A stretch of DNA of 64,000 nt, taken from NCBI GenBank assembly GCA_963726785.1, contig CAVSDJ010000001.1, forward strand, positions 558,001 to 622,000. Direction: 5' to 3'. The notes below the pieces were generated by a model that had not been told where the DNA came from, ran no database searches, and saw only the letters and a list, made by a program, of their open reading frames with translations. Position numbers and translations under genes: made by a program. The DNA is from DATEKX01 sp963726785 (GTDB lineage: Bacteria > Acidobacteriota > Blastocatellia > UBA7656). Shown one piece after another: positions 1 through 7,712 of the stretch. Numbering within the stretch: position 1 is the stretch's first letter; each line of letters begins with the position of its first letter.

Positions 1-1
1 C

Positions 2-1207
2 GCTCGCATCATTGACGCTACGGGCAAGTATGTTACGCCCGGCATCATTGACTGCCACTCGCATACGGCGGCTGAAGGCAACATCAACGAAGGGACGCTA
101 TCGGTCACGGCAATGGTTCGCATCCGTGACGTAATCAACCCTGATCACCCGAACATATACCGCCAGCTTGCGGGCGGACTGACAACCGTAAACGTTTTGC
201 ATGGCTCTGCGAATGCCATCGGCGGGCAGAACGCAGTCTTGAAGCTGAAAAAAGGCAAGCCTGTCGAAGAGTGGTTAATCGCAGATGCGCCGCCGGGCAT
301 CAAGTTCGCGTTGGGCGAAAACCCCAAGAGGTCGAACAATCAAGGCATCGTGCCAGGCGTGCCTCGCCGTTATCCCGCGACTCGAATGGGCGTCGAAGAG
401 ACTATTCGCGATGCCTTCATTCGCGCAAAAGACTATATGCGAGCGTGGCAGGATTATGAGTCGAAGAAGGCGACGGACAAAAACGCCATCGCACCGCGTC
501 GCGACCTCATGCTCGACGCGCTGGTCGAGATCCTTCAAGGCAAACGTTTCATCCATTCGCACTGCTATCGCAATGACGAGATAGTGATGTTGTTGAACCT
601 CGGCGACGAGCTTGGCTTCCACGTCCAAACGCTTCAGCACGTGCTCGAAGGCTACAAGGTCGCAAACGAAATCGCCGCGCACAAAACGCACGGCTCGACC
701 TTTGCCGATTTCTGGAGCTATAAAATGGAAGCCTATGACGCGATTCCTTATAACGCCGCTTTGATGGCATCGCGCGGTGTGAATGTTTCGATCAACTCGG
801 ACTCCGACGAGCGTGCGCGCCGCCTCTACCTCGACGCTGCGAAGTGCGTGAAGTACGGCGGCATGACCGAAGAAGAGGCGTTGCGAACAGTGACGCTCAA
901 CCCTGCGATTCAGCTCGGGATTGAAAAGCGCACGGGCTCGATTGACGTGGGCAAAGATGCGGACATCGTGATCTTCAGCCAGCATCCGTTCTCTGTTTAC
1001 ACGATGCCTGAGATGACCATGATCGAAGGCGAAATCTACTTTGACCGCAAAGTTGACTTCGAACAGCGCGAAGCGCTCAAGCGCGAGAAAGCGGAACTCA
1101 TCAAGCGCGAACGAGAGCAGCGCGGCGGCCAGCGTCAAAGGCCCGGTCAGGAAAAACCGGACGAACCGCAGCCTCGCCCTACTGAAATTACGGAGCCGAT
1201 GCGCTAA
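2..1207 (+). CDS. Amidohydrolase (imidazolonepropionase/dihydroorotase-like), 5' truncated by window edge
   Basis: The reading frame is open from base 2, so the start lies outside the window; an internal ATG at 113 is not the true start. The visible part begins with a typical amidohydrolase lead-in ending in the metal-binding H-x-H motif (D-C-H-S-H, about bases 49-63). Further candidate ligands are a His pair in IHSHCYR (about bases 550-570), HGST and NSDSD (about bases 806-820). The C-terminus reads GKDADIVIF, the usual composite-domain strand, then a charged Arg/Glu/Gln-rich tail. The family hydrolyses C-N bonds with one or two metal ions; substrate is not predictable. It lies 21 bp upstream of a second amidohydrolase and is probably co-transcribed. 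The family call is firm, the substrate unknown. Confidence 0.88.
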   Translation, partial: ARIIDATGKYVTPGIIDCHSHTAAEGNINEGTLSVTAMVRIRDVINPDHPNIYRQLAGGLTTVNVLHGSANAIGGQNAVLKLKKGKPVEEWLIADAPPGIKFALGENPKRSNNQGIVPGVPRRYPATRMGVEETIRDAFIRAKDYMRAWQDYESKKATDKNAIAPRRDLMLDALVEILQGKRFIHSHCYRNDEIVMLLNLGDELGFHVQTLQHVLEGYKVANEIAAHKTHGSTFADFWSYKMEAYDAIPYNAALMASRGVNVSINSDSDERARRLYLDAAKCVKYGGMTEEEALRTVTLNPAIQLGIEKRTGSIDVGKDADIVIFSQHPFSVYTMPEMTMIEGEIYFDRKVDFEQREALKREKAELIKREREQRGGQRQRPGQEKPDEPQPRPTEITEPMR

Positions 1208-1228
1208 CAGCGAGCAAGGAGAACGACG

Positions 1229-2548
1229 ATGAAGAGGATTAAAATAATCTCACTGGTTCTAGCTTTGATCAGTTCAGTGATCGCGGCGAGCGGCGCGCGT
1301 GATGTTTCGGCGCAGGCAGGTAATGAAACTTATGCGATTCGCAATGCAAAGATAGTAACCGTCACCGGGCCTGTCATTGAGCGAGGCACTGTGGTGATTT
1401 CAAACGGCAAGATCGCCGCGGTCGGCGCTAATGTCTCTGTGCCGTCGAATGCGAAGGTCATTGACGGCACGGGACTCTCGGTTTATCCGGGGATGATAGA
1501 TGCGGGCACGACGCTTGGGCTTGAAGAGATCAGTTCGGTCTCAGGCTCGGTTGATACGGCTGAAATCGGCGACAACAACGCTAATGTTCACGTTGATATC
1601 GCGCTTCACCCAGACAGTTCGCACATCGCCGTCACGCGAGTCAACGGCGTTACCTCTGCGCTGACTGCGCCGGATGGCGGCACCATCTCTGGCCGAAGCG
1701 CGATGATCAATCTGGATGGATGGGTGCCGCGCGATATGGTCTTGAAATCGCCCGTTGCTATGCATATGAACTGGCCGGGTGGGCAAGGTCGCGGCGGCGA
1801 TTTCGCTTTCTTCGGGCAACAGCGATCAATAGCTGAAATCAAGCGCGAGCAGGACAGGCAGATCGACAACGTGAAGAAGATATTGCGCGACGCAATTGCT
1901 TATGGCGACGCTAAGGACGCGCAAGCGAAAGACCCGAAACTGCCGAGACAAGATGTTGATCTCAAGCTCGAAGCGCTTATTCCAGTTGTGCGAGGCCAGA
2001 TGCCTGTTGTCATCAGCGCCAATGTAGAACGCGACATCAAGAGCGCGATTGCGTTCGCCGACGAGATGAAGTTGAGGATAATCATTTCGGGCGGGATTGA
2101 AGCGTACAAGGTGACAGATCAGCTCAAAGCCAAAAACATTCCTGTGATTGTTGGCCCTGTGCTCAGATTTCCAAACAGGGAAGACGACCCATACGATGCC
2201 GCTTTCACAAACGCCGGGCTGCTTTCAAAGGCGGGCGTGAAGATAGCGTTTCAGACGGGCGATTCCGCGCACGTGCGCGACCTGCCGTATCACGCTGGAA
2301 TGGCTGCCGCATTCGGCTTGTCGAAAGAAGAAGCGCTCAAAGCCGTGACGATTTATCCCGCGGAAATATTCGGCGTGGCCGACCGCATCGGGTCAATAGA
2401 TCAGGGAAAGATTGCAAACCTGATAGTGACTAACGGAGACCCGCTGGAGATACTCACGCAGGTGAAATACCTGTTCATCAACGGGCGGCAGATACCGCTC
2501 ACGAGCAGGCACACGGAACTGTACGAAAAATACAAAGCTCGCCCGTAG
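1229..2548 (+). CDS. Secreted amidohydrolase-fold protein lacking the H-x-H metal motif
   Basis: A 439-residue protein with an N-terminal signal peptide (about residues 1-28) followed by the small beta-sandwich of composite amidohydrolases and the lead-in to the TIM barrel. Where the first gene has H-S-H this one reads D-A-G-T-T-L-G (about residues 90-96), so the first metal ligands are missing. The C-terminal part is conventional (GSIDQGKIANLIV). A putative SD GGAG precedes the ATG. The position right after a canonical amidohydrolase suggests paired paralogues, perhaps a heterodimer in which this copy is regulatory or binds one metal. Non-catalytic status is inference from the missing motif only. 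Confidence 0.82.
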   Translation: MKRIKIISLVLALISSVIAASGARDVSAQAGNETYAIRNAKIVTVTGPVIERGTVVISNGKIAAVGANVSVPSNAKVIDGTGLSVYPGMIDAGTTLGLEEISSVSGSVDTAEIGDNNANVHVDIALHPDSSHIAVTRVNGVTSALTAPDGGTISGRSAMINLDGWVPRDMVLKSPVAMHMNWPGGQGRGGDFAFFGQQRSIAEIKREQDRQIDNVKKILRDAIAYGDAKDAQAKDPKLPRQDVDLKLEALIPVVRGQMPVVISANVERDIKSAIAFADEMKLRIIISGGIEAYKVTDQLKAKNIPVIVGPVLRFPNREDDPYDAAFTNAGLLSKAGVKIAFQTGDSAHVRDLPYHAGMAAAFGLSKEEALKAVTIYPAEIFGVADRIGSIDQGKIANLIVTNGDPLEILTQVKYLFINGRQIPLTSRHTELYEKYKARP

Positions 2549-2563
2549 ACAATAGTGATGAGC

Positions 2564-2638
2564 GATGAGTGGCAGTAGCCCGACCGTGAGTGAGGGCGCA
2601 TGTTCGCCCTTGCTTACGCGCGGGCACTGCCACTCATC
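2564..2638. repeat. Palindromic REP-like element, family A copy 1
   Basis: Perfect 13-bp outer arms (2564-2576 and 2626-2638) are followed inward by GCCCG/CGGGC arms. The core contains CCCGACCGTGAG and GTTCGCCCTTGCTTACGCG. The same core recurs at 55222-55303. It lies 15 bp after the amidohydrolase stop, so it could also form a transcript-end hairpin. The rest of the gap to 2847 shows nothing further. Confidence 0.75.
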
Positions 2639-2847
2639 ACCTTATAAGCAACTGTGACTTGTTTTGCCGTTGATGAGGTGTTCAGTAACAACTTCCTAGT
2701 ATGACTGAATGGCTCAACTAACCCTCTAGAAATAACTCCGCCGGATTATCAACAAAGCTAATCCATTTCGGTTACCGCCTCGTTCAGGAATAAGCATTGC
2801 ACATAGCCAATTTGAAAGGGCTCTGACAACTACAGGTGTATCTGTTG

Positions 2848-3348
2848 ATGTATCCCGCGTTGTTCAAAGGTTTGATCTTGCTGGTTTTCGTCACCCTGAT
2901 ACTGGCAGGGCTGGCAGGGATCGTATGCCTGATTCGCATAAAAAAGTTTAAGAACAAAAAAGCCATAGATACTGCTAAGGATAGTTTATCGCGTCGAAAT
3001 ACGCCGCTTGATCGGGAGGCAGCGTTGCGCGAGCTTGCACGGTTGCGCGACGGCGAAGAAATGGATGTGTCGCTGATTGAGAATATGTCGGCTGAGGAGC
3101 GAGCGCTGTTTGAAATCGTCCTTATTGATGCGCTGACCAAATGGCCGCGCGACGATCAACACATGCTCCGATCAGCGTTGATAAAATACGGCTATGATGA
3201 ACAATGCTCTCGCCGTTTGATGAAAGAAGCCATTTCCGACAGCGTTCGCGCATCAACGCTGCTCTCACTATTGCGTCCAAGGTCAACAGGCAATTTAACA
3301 GAGACAGATCGTTATAAAAAAACAGCCAGCGGCAAAGGGGCTCACTAG
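2848..3348 (+). CDS. Membrane-anchored protein of unknown function
   Basis: About 166 residues. I do not recognise the family. The N-terminus is a single hydrophobic helix (LILLVFVTLILAGLAGIVCL) followed by a Lys-rich stop-transfer stretch, giving an N-out or signal-anchor topology with a cytoplasmic helical domain of about 120 residues. That domain holds short helix pairs (REAALRELARLRDGEE; DALTKWPRDDQHMLRSALIKYG) reminiscent of HEAT-type repeats, but this is only an impression. ATG 2848 is preferred over GTG 2836 because the latter lies within the SD-like CAGGTG. The gene ends 8 bp from the convergent RsbW-like gene. Confidence 0.6.
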   Translation: MYPALFKGLILLVFVTLILAGLAGIVCLIRIKKFKNKKAIDTAKDSLSRRNTPLDREAALRELARLRDGEEMDVSLIENMSAEERALFEIVLIDALTKWPRDDQHMLRSALIKYGYDEQCSRRLMKEAISDSVRASTLLSLLRPRSTGNLTETDRYKKTASGKGAH

Positions 3349-3356
3349 AGTATGGC

Positions 3357-4034
3357 TTATATCTTCTCTCCGGCAGGATCTTCTTTGACTGAAGCTTGCT
3401 CGGAAGCGCGCTCTGTGCGTTTGAACATTTCCAGCCGGTTGCCCGCCTGGTTATAACAAACTTCGTCCATGATGTGATTGATCAAAAGCAACCCGCGCCC
3501 GTTTGGCTCAAGCAACCGGCAGGGGTCTGTAGGGTCTGGAACTTTCTCTCTCTCGAAACCGGGGCCTTCGTCTGCTACTGTGAACCGCGCGCCGTCCGCG
3601 TTGAACTCTGCGACTATGTGAACAGCTTTTCGCGCGTCGCATTTATTCCCGTGCTTGATGGCGTTCACTATTGCTTCATCAAGCGCGATCAGCAATTCCG
3701 TGTCGCCCGGCTTCAAGACGCCCAGCTTGAGCATTCGCTCGTTGAGATAATCGAGCACGCCGTCCAGATATTTAATGTCGCTTGGCATGTTGAACGCTAT
3801 GCGTTCTTCGAGGAAGGGGATCAGGTTGTCGATTTCAATGCGGTCTGGCTTCGTGGTTATCGAATCACTGAAGATGTCCGAGTCGCTGGTCGCGCTAACG
3901 GTTTTCAATTCCTGCTGCTCTTGAGGAGGGGCTATGCCCTTACTTTTTCGCTTGAGGTCGCCTTCTTCTCTGCGTATCAATGCTTTTACTTTCGACCGAT
4001 TGTCATAATTTGAACCCCTCTTTGCTGCGCTCAA
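3357..4034 (-). CDS. RsbW/SpoIIAB-type ATP-binding protein (anti-sigma kinase-like)
   Basis: 225 residues. The first 70 are polar and probably disordered; the rest is a HATPase_c_2 domain. Visible GHKL boxes are the N-box ALDEAIVNAIKHGNK, the G1 box VADEGPGF and a G2-like GRGLLLINHIMDEV. This is the layout of RsbW-type kinases of partner-switching systems, which phosphorylate STAS antagonists and bind a sigma factor or other partner. No STAS gene is adjacent; two occur at 39604 and 49819. The long N-terminal extension is unusual for classical RsbW. The partner is unknown. Confidence 0.85.
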   Translation of the reverse strand: MSAAKRGSNYDNRSKVKALIRREEGDLKRKSKGIAPPQEQQELKTVSATSDSDIFSDSITTKPDRIEIDNLIPFLEERIAFNMPSDIKYLDGVLDYLNERMLKLGVLKPGDTELLIALDEAIVNAIKHGNKCDARKAVHIVAEFNADGARFTVADEGPGFEREKVPDPTDPCRLLEPNGRGLLLINHIMDEVCYNQAGNRLEMFKRTERASEQASVKEDPAGEKI

Positions 4035-4107
4035 CTGTTTGCTCCGCCTCCTGCAAAATGAATCTTATATACACGTTCCGCTTAGCCAACGAACATTACG
4101 TTTCAAT

Positions 4108-4135
4108 ATTGTAAATGTTTCAGCCGAGCGTGCAA
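4108..4135 (-). promoter_or_regulatory. Putative sigma-70 promoter for the RsbW-like gene
   Basis: Minus strand -35 TTGCAC (4135-4130), 16-bp spacer, -10 TACAAT (4113-4108), about 75 bp upstream of the RsbW-like start. Consensus match only. Confidence 0.45.
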
Positions 4136-4235
4136 TTGACAACAAAAATCACTGAATCACAATTTCACTCGCGTCGTTTTTTTATTACGCGCAATTCGGT
4201 AAGAGGTAAGCGTAGGTGAATAGCCAAATAAAGGT

Positions 4236-4991
4236 CTATCTTTTATGGAGCAGGATGCGGCCTGCGTAGGTAGTTAGAGTCAATCGCGGGCCTCCGTTGA
4301 GGTGCGAGCCTGAGATTCCCTTCGGGCCTTTCGTAGCGCCGCTGAACCGGGAAAGGAAACTGCCGAGATTGATATTTTCGCTCAAGGCGCGGGCATTGAG
4401 ATTGAAAGGTGTTGAATCGGGAACAGTCACATCAATATCGCCCTTCATTGATTGCAAGCTGTAAGAGCCTCCCTCGTGAAGCTCGCCGTCCATGAAGATG
4501 TCGCCCGTTGTGACCTTCACATCTATCGTCGGGCTGTTGACGCCGACCAGTCGGACGTTGCTGCCAATCGAGTTGATGCTGACGTGCCCTGTTACGCCTC
4601 GAACTTCGATGTCGCCCATGAAATTTTTCAGCGACAAGTAAGCATCGGACGGGACTGATACTTCAAAATCAGACCGGCCTAATCTGAGGTCTCGTTTGAC
4701 CGTGATTGTGATGTCGTCTCCTATCGTCTGATCCAGGATTGAAACCGACGGCGCAGAGTTTGCGCGCACAGAGACGGTCTTTCTATCCCACGCGCTCACG
4801 CGAATGTTTCCATTCACGTTAGAGATTGTCAGGCGAGGCGTGTCATGTGGAGTGTAGGTTCGCTCGAATTTGTTGAGCGAGTCGGCGGTGATTGGCCCGG
4901 GCAACTGCGCGATGCAAGCGAAAAACGCAAGTGTGATTGAAGACAGGAGAATCGCTCGTCTTGACCAGTTCTTTTCCAAGCTCACTGCCAA
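4236..4991 (-). CDS. DUF4097-family exported beta-repeat protein
   Basis: 251 residues with an N-terminal Arg pair and hydrophobic signal or anchor (about residues 11-32). The body consists of short beta-strand repeats with the alternating pattern of DUF4097 proteins (NVNGNIRVSAWDRKTVSV; NFMGDIEVRGVTGHVSI; TTGDIFMDGEL; SMKGDIDVTVP), i.e. a right-handed beta-helix-like exported protein. It is the last gene of the sigma/anti-sigma operon (33-bp gap), a frequent arrangement for DUF4097 proteins, suggesting it is either a target or sensor component of that envelope-stress-type system. The molecular function is not known. Confidence 0.82.
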   Translation of the reverse strand: MAVSLEKNWSRRAILLSSITLAFFACIAQLPGPITADSLNKFERTYTPHDTPRLTISNVNGNIRVSAWDRKTVSVRANSAPSVSILDQTIGDDITITVKRDLRLGRSDFEVSVPSDAYLSLKNFMGDIEVRGVTGHVSINSIGSNVRLVGVNSPTIDVKVTTGDIFMDGELHEGGSYSLQSMKGDIDVTVPDSTPFNLNARALSENINLGSFLSRFSGATKGPKGISGSHLNGGPRLTLTTYAGRILLHKR

Positions 4992-5024
4992 CCCGCACCT
5001 CGATTAAGAAATTATTACTGAATT

Positions 5025-5705
5025 TTAGAAGCTTTGAAACCCTTCGAGCAATCGCACCTTTTCACGATATGCGTTGAGCATCAACTCTTGTGATACGTCG
5101 TCGGAAGGATTGTCGTTCAATTGATGTCGGCATTCCGCGAGCGATTGATTTACGTAGTACATATTCCGGTCGAATGCCGCGCGAAGCTCAGGATTCCAGG
5201 CGCTCTTGCGCTGCTCGATAGTTTCGGAAAGCCTGCTGACATCTTGTTCGAGTTGTTGAATGTCAGGATTCGACAGGCGCTGCAAATTATTCGCTTTAAC
5301 ATCTCCCATGCTTGCCACTGTGCTTTGCTCGTGAGCTACATTGCGCCCCGTAATCAACACACCGACGGAAATGATGATTGCCATCGCCGCCGCGCTTGCG
5401 ACCATCTGCGGAATCGAGAGATTGAAATTGCGGGTCTTCAATTGCGCCCACCATGCACCCGCGCGAGACAAAAATCCTGCGGGCTGCTCTTGCGATATGT
5501 CCGATTGAATGCGTGCCCACAATGCGCCAGAAGGAGCGTGCTCTGGAAGCTGGTGGCTGAAGTGAACTATCTGAAGCAGGTCGTCGCGCACGGCGCGGCA
5601 AGGCTCGCAGTCGGCCAAATGCCGCTCGATTTTTACCTGCTCACCCAGTTCAAGCAGCCCGTCAATATAATCTGAGATGTGTTCCTGACACTGCTTGCAA
5701 ATCAT
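5025..5705 (-). CDS. Anti-sigma factor with zf-HC2 zinc finger, single-pass membrane
   Basis: 226 residues. The N-terminus carries the anti-sigma zinc-finger pattern H29-x3-C33-x2-C36 with upstream C3 and C6, followed by an amphipathic helix, then a transmembrane segment at about residues 101-119 and a periplasmic helical, coiled-coil-prone domain (QLEQDVSRLSETIEQRKSAW). It lies 71 bp downstream of the ECF sigma gene. By family logic it sequesters that sigma factor at the inner membrane and releases it on an envelope signal. Which signal is unknown. Confidence 0.9.
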   Translation of the reverse strand: MICKQCQEHISDYIDGLLELGEQVKIERHLADCEPCRAVRDDLLQIVHFSHQLPEHAPSGALWARIQSDISQEQPAGFLSRAGAWWAQLKTRNFNLSIPQMVASAAAMAIIISVGVLITGRNVAHEQSTVASMGDVKANNLQRLSNPDIQQLEQDVSRLSETIEQRKSAWNPELRAAFDRNMYYVNQSLAECRHQLNDNPSDDVSQELMLNAYREKVRLLEGFQSF

Positions 5706-5776
5706 TTAAATCACCCGGTCCTCATATTATGATCTTGCAGGGCAACTGCGAATCGCCTCTTTCTTTCAAGCGCGCG

Positions 5777-6367
5777 TTACTTCGTCAGCAACTCGCGCAA
5801 TCTCATTCGCGCTTTATGAAGCTGCGATTTGGACGTCCCTATGCTGACGCCGAGCAAATTGGCAATCTCTTCGTGCTCGTAGCCTTCGACATCGTGCAGA
5901 ACGAAAACTGTTCTGTACCCTGGCGGCAACTCCGATATGGCTTTTTCAAGCGCCAGTTTGTCTACCATCGAGATGCGCCGCGTGCTTTGAATCGGCGTCT
6001 CGACGACATTCGTGAAATCGCCTTCCTCGCTTGTGTGCTCAAGCTTGACCCCGCGCTTGCGAAAATGCATCAAAACCTGGTTCACGGTCAAGCGATGCAG
6101 CCACGTAGTGAATGCCGAATCACCGCGAAAACTGCCGATTTTTTTGTACACTTGCAGGAATGCCTCCTGTGTCATGTCTTCGGCCTGCGATGCGTTGCCG
6201 AGCATTCTTAAGCAGAGCGAATAGACTCGCCTGTGATGCTGCTCGTAGAGCTTTTCAAAAGCCGCTGTGTCGCCAGCCGCCGCTCGCCTGGCTAATTCCA
6301 GGTCGGATAGGGGTTGGCTTCTCTCAGCGGTCACGGTCATTATTAATGTGTTGGTTGCAGTAGCCAT
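5777..6367 (-). CDS. ECF RNA polymerase sigma factor
   Basis: 196 residues. Region 2 spans about residues 35-105 with the characteristic FRGDSAFTTWLHRLTVN -10-recognition segment; region 4 spans about 140-193 with a helix-turn-helix YEHEEIANLLGVSIGTSKS. No extra C-terminal domain. It is first in an operon with its zf-HC2 anti-sigma and the DUF4097 protein. ATG at 6367 is preceded by a GAGG-like SD. Autoregulation is common in this class but I saw no clear ECF-type operator here. Confidence 0.94.
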   Translation of the reverse strand: MATATNTLIMTVTAERSQPLSDLELARRAAAGDTAAFEKLYEQHHRRVYSLCLRMLGNASQAEDMTQEAFLQVYKKIGSFRGDSAFTTWLHRLTVNQVLMHFRKRGVKLEHTSEEGDFTNVVETPIQSTRRISMVDKLALEKAISELPPGYRTVFVLHDVEGYEHEEIANLLGVSIGTSKSQLHKARMRLRELLTK

Positions 6368-6414
6368 GACCTCACTGCCTGAGATGCCATGGCCCTAAAT
6401 CCGGTTGCCTCAAC

Positions 6415-6420
6415 ATTATA
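6415..6420 (-). promoter_or_regulatory. Putative -10 element for the ECF sigma operon
   Basis: A perfect TATAAT on the minus strand, about 50 bp upstream of the sigma-factor start. The -35 region 17 bp upstream (CTTAAT) is weak. Confidence 0.4.
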
Positions 6421-6502
6421 GCATTTACCGCAGGAAGATTAAGCGAAATTAGAGGGATTGATTGGAAAGCATCAGGCGGATAATCTGTCGCAAAAGCAGG
6501 CA

Positions 6503-6534
6503 GGCGATAATCAGGCGGAACGCCGATTATCGCC
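6503..6534 (-). terminator. Hairpin downstream of the ompA-like gene
   Basis: Nested inverted repeat: arms 6503-6512/6525-6534 (GGCGATAATC) and 6514-6517/6521-6524 with a 3-nt loop. On the minus strand it is followed after a few bases by TTTT. It suits a terminator for the ompA-like gene ending at 6588, upstream of the sigma operon promoter. Confidence 0.5.
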
Positions 6535-6587
6535 CGCCCGCTACCCTGCAAGTACGGGGACTTGGTGGCTGTAGGAAAATTTAAACT

Positions 6588-7325
6588 CTATTCTTCTGTG
6601 CCGGTTGTGCTTGTTCGCATAGGCGCGCCCGGCACGGCATTATTCGTAAGCAATCGTATGTCAACTCGGCGATTCACTGCGCGGCTGCTTGCAGAGCGTG
6701 GTTTCACCTGTGGAAACATTTTCAGTTGCTGGCCTTGCAGCGCCAAAGCCGATTGCAAACATTCGCATCACGGGCACATTCTGCTTGTCTGCCAGATAGC
6801 GTTGCACGGCTTCTGCTCTCAACTGCGCGAGGTTCTGGTTGTAACGCGTTGCTTTTGCGGTGTCGCCGAAACCGGTTATCTCAAGAATGAATCCGGTTCG
6901 GTCAGCGATCTGCGATGCAAGCTGATCAAGCTGCGCCATCGCTTCAGGCGTGAGCTTTGCGCTTCCGGGTTTGAAGAAGACCATTGCAGTATTCTGTACC
7001 GTGTACTTGTCGAGATTGGCGCGAAGCTCTTCGACGTTGCGCTCGATGCCTGTGACGCGCGTGTTGGCTTGTTCAGCCGAAGAAGCCGCGCGGTCTGCTG
7101 TTGATTGCGCACGGTCAGCGCGACCTCGAACGTCTGTTATACCTGAATTCAACTCGGAAATGCTTTGAGTATTGCGGCGAGATGTCTCTTCTAATTCAGT
7201 TGTGCGATTCTCAAGCGGAGTGACTCGTTCAGCGACGCGATTACGCACATACTTTTAGTTGCGCAACCGGACTCGAAAACGACTGCAAACACCATCAATA
7301 GGGCGACGGTAGCCAGTTTGTACAT
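6588..7325 (-). pseudogene. OmpA-family lipoprotein, two frameshifts
   Basis: Three reading-frame segments make one normal OmpA-like protein. From ATG 7325 there is a lipoprotein signal ending in SGCATK; near 7250 the frame breaks, and restoring one base gives K-S-Y-V-R-N-R-V, the usual continuation. The middle piece (to about 6685) is an Ala/Glu coiled coil followed by the OmpA peptidoglycan-binding domain (VFFKPGSAKLTPEAMAQLDQLA). Near 6680 a second break occurs; removing one base restores A-S-S-R-A-V-N-R-R-V-D-I-R-L-L and a stop at 6588. Product: an outer-membrane lipoprotein anchoring to peptidoglycan. Since both breaks repair exactly, sequence error is at least as likely as a true pseudogene. 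Confidence 0.8.
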
Positions 7326-7617
7326 TTGTTCAGACCTCCTTAAGATCTTTTTTTAACCGAGAGATGATGTAAAACCCATAACAACGCTCATTCGAATAGC
7401 TTTAACACCAGATTCATTTGCTATCGCTGTGCCACTTCGCACGTTCAGCGAGGCTCGACATAACTCGCTTTATAACAGCAGTTGAAAAATCTGTAGAACA
7501 ACACCAAGCCAATAAACTGTATTAGTTTCCGACTGGCCTCGGAAAAAATTACATACTCGACTGAGCCTCCGGCATCTCGTTTGTCTTCAATCCTTAATTA
7601 TTGCGTAATAAAAACGA
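7326..7617. other. Intergenic region between divergent genes
   Basis: AT-rich spacer between the ompA-like start (minus) and the promoter of the cyclase gene (plus). An AGGAGG-like SD for the lipoprotein lies around 7335-7340. No ORF, RNA structure or repeat was recognised. Confidence 0.5.
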
Positions 7618-7645
7618 TTGACACCGCTTGTGCCCGTTGTAAAAT
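7618..7645 (+). promoter_or_regulatory. Putative sigma-70 promoter of the DICT-GGDEF gene
   Basis: TTGACA (7618-7623), 16-bp spacer, TAAAAT (7640-7645); about 60 bp upstream of the ATG. Confidence 0.6.
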
Positions 7646-7712
7646 CGCCTTGATTGGACGAACCAGTCCCCGCAGTTGTTTTTGACATAAACCACTAGAG
7701 ATTAATTAATTG

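Noticed and set aside
3396..4013. Long plus-strand open frame opposite the RsbW-like gene
   Set aside because: It is antisense to clear GHKL motifs, with no SD and no domain; a shadow of high-GC codon usage. Several similar antisense frames (e.g. 10591-10968, 29409-30410, 44060-44605) were dismissed for the same reason.
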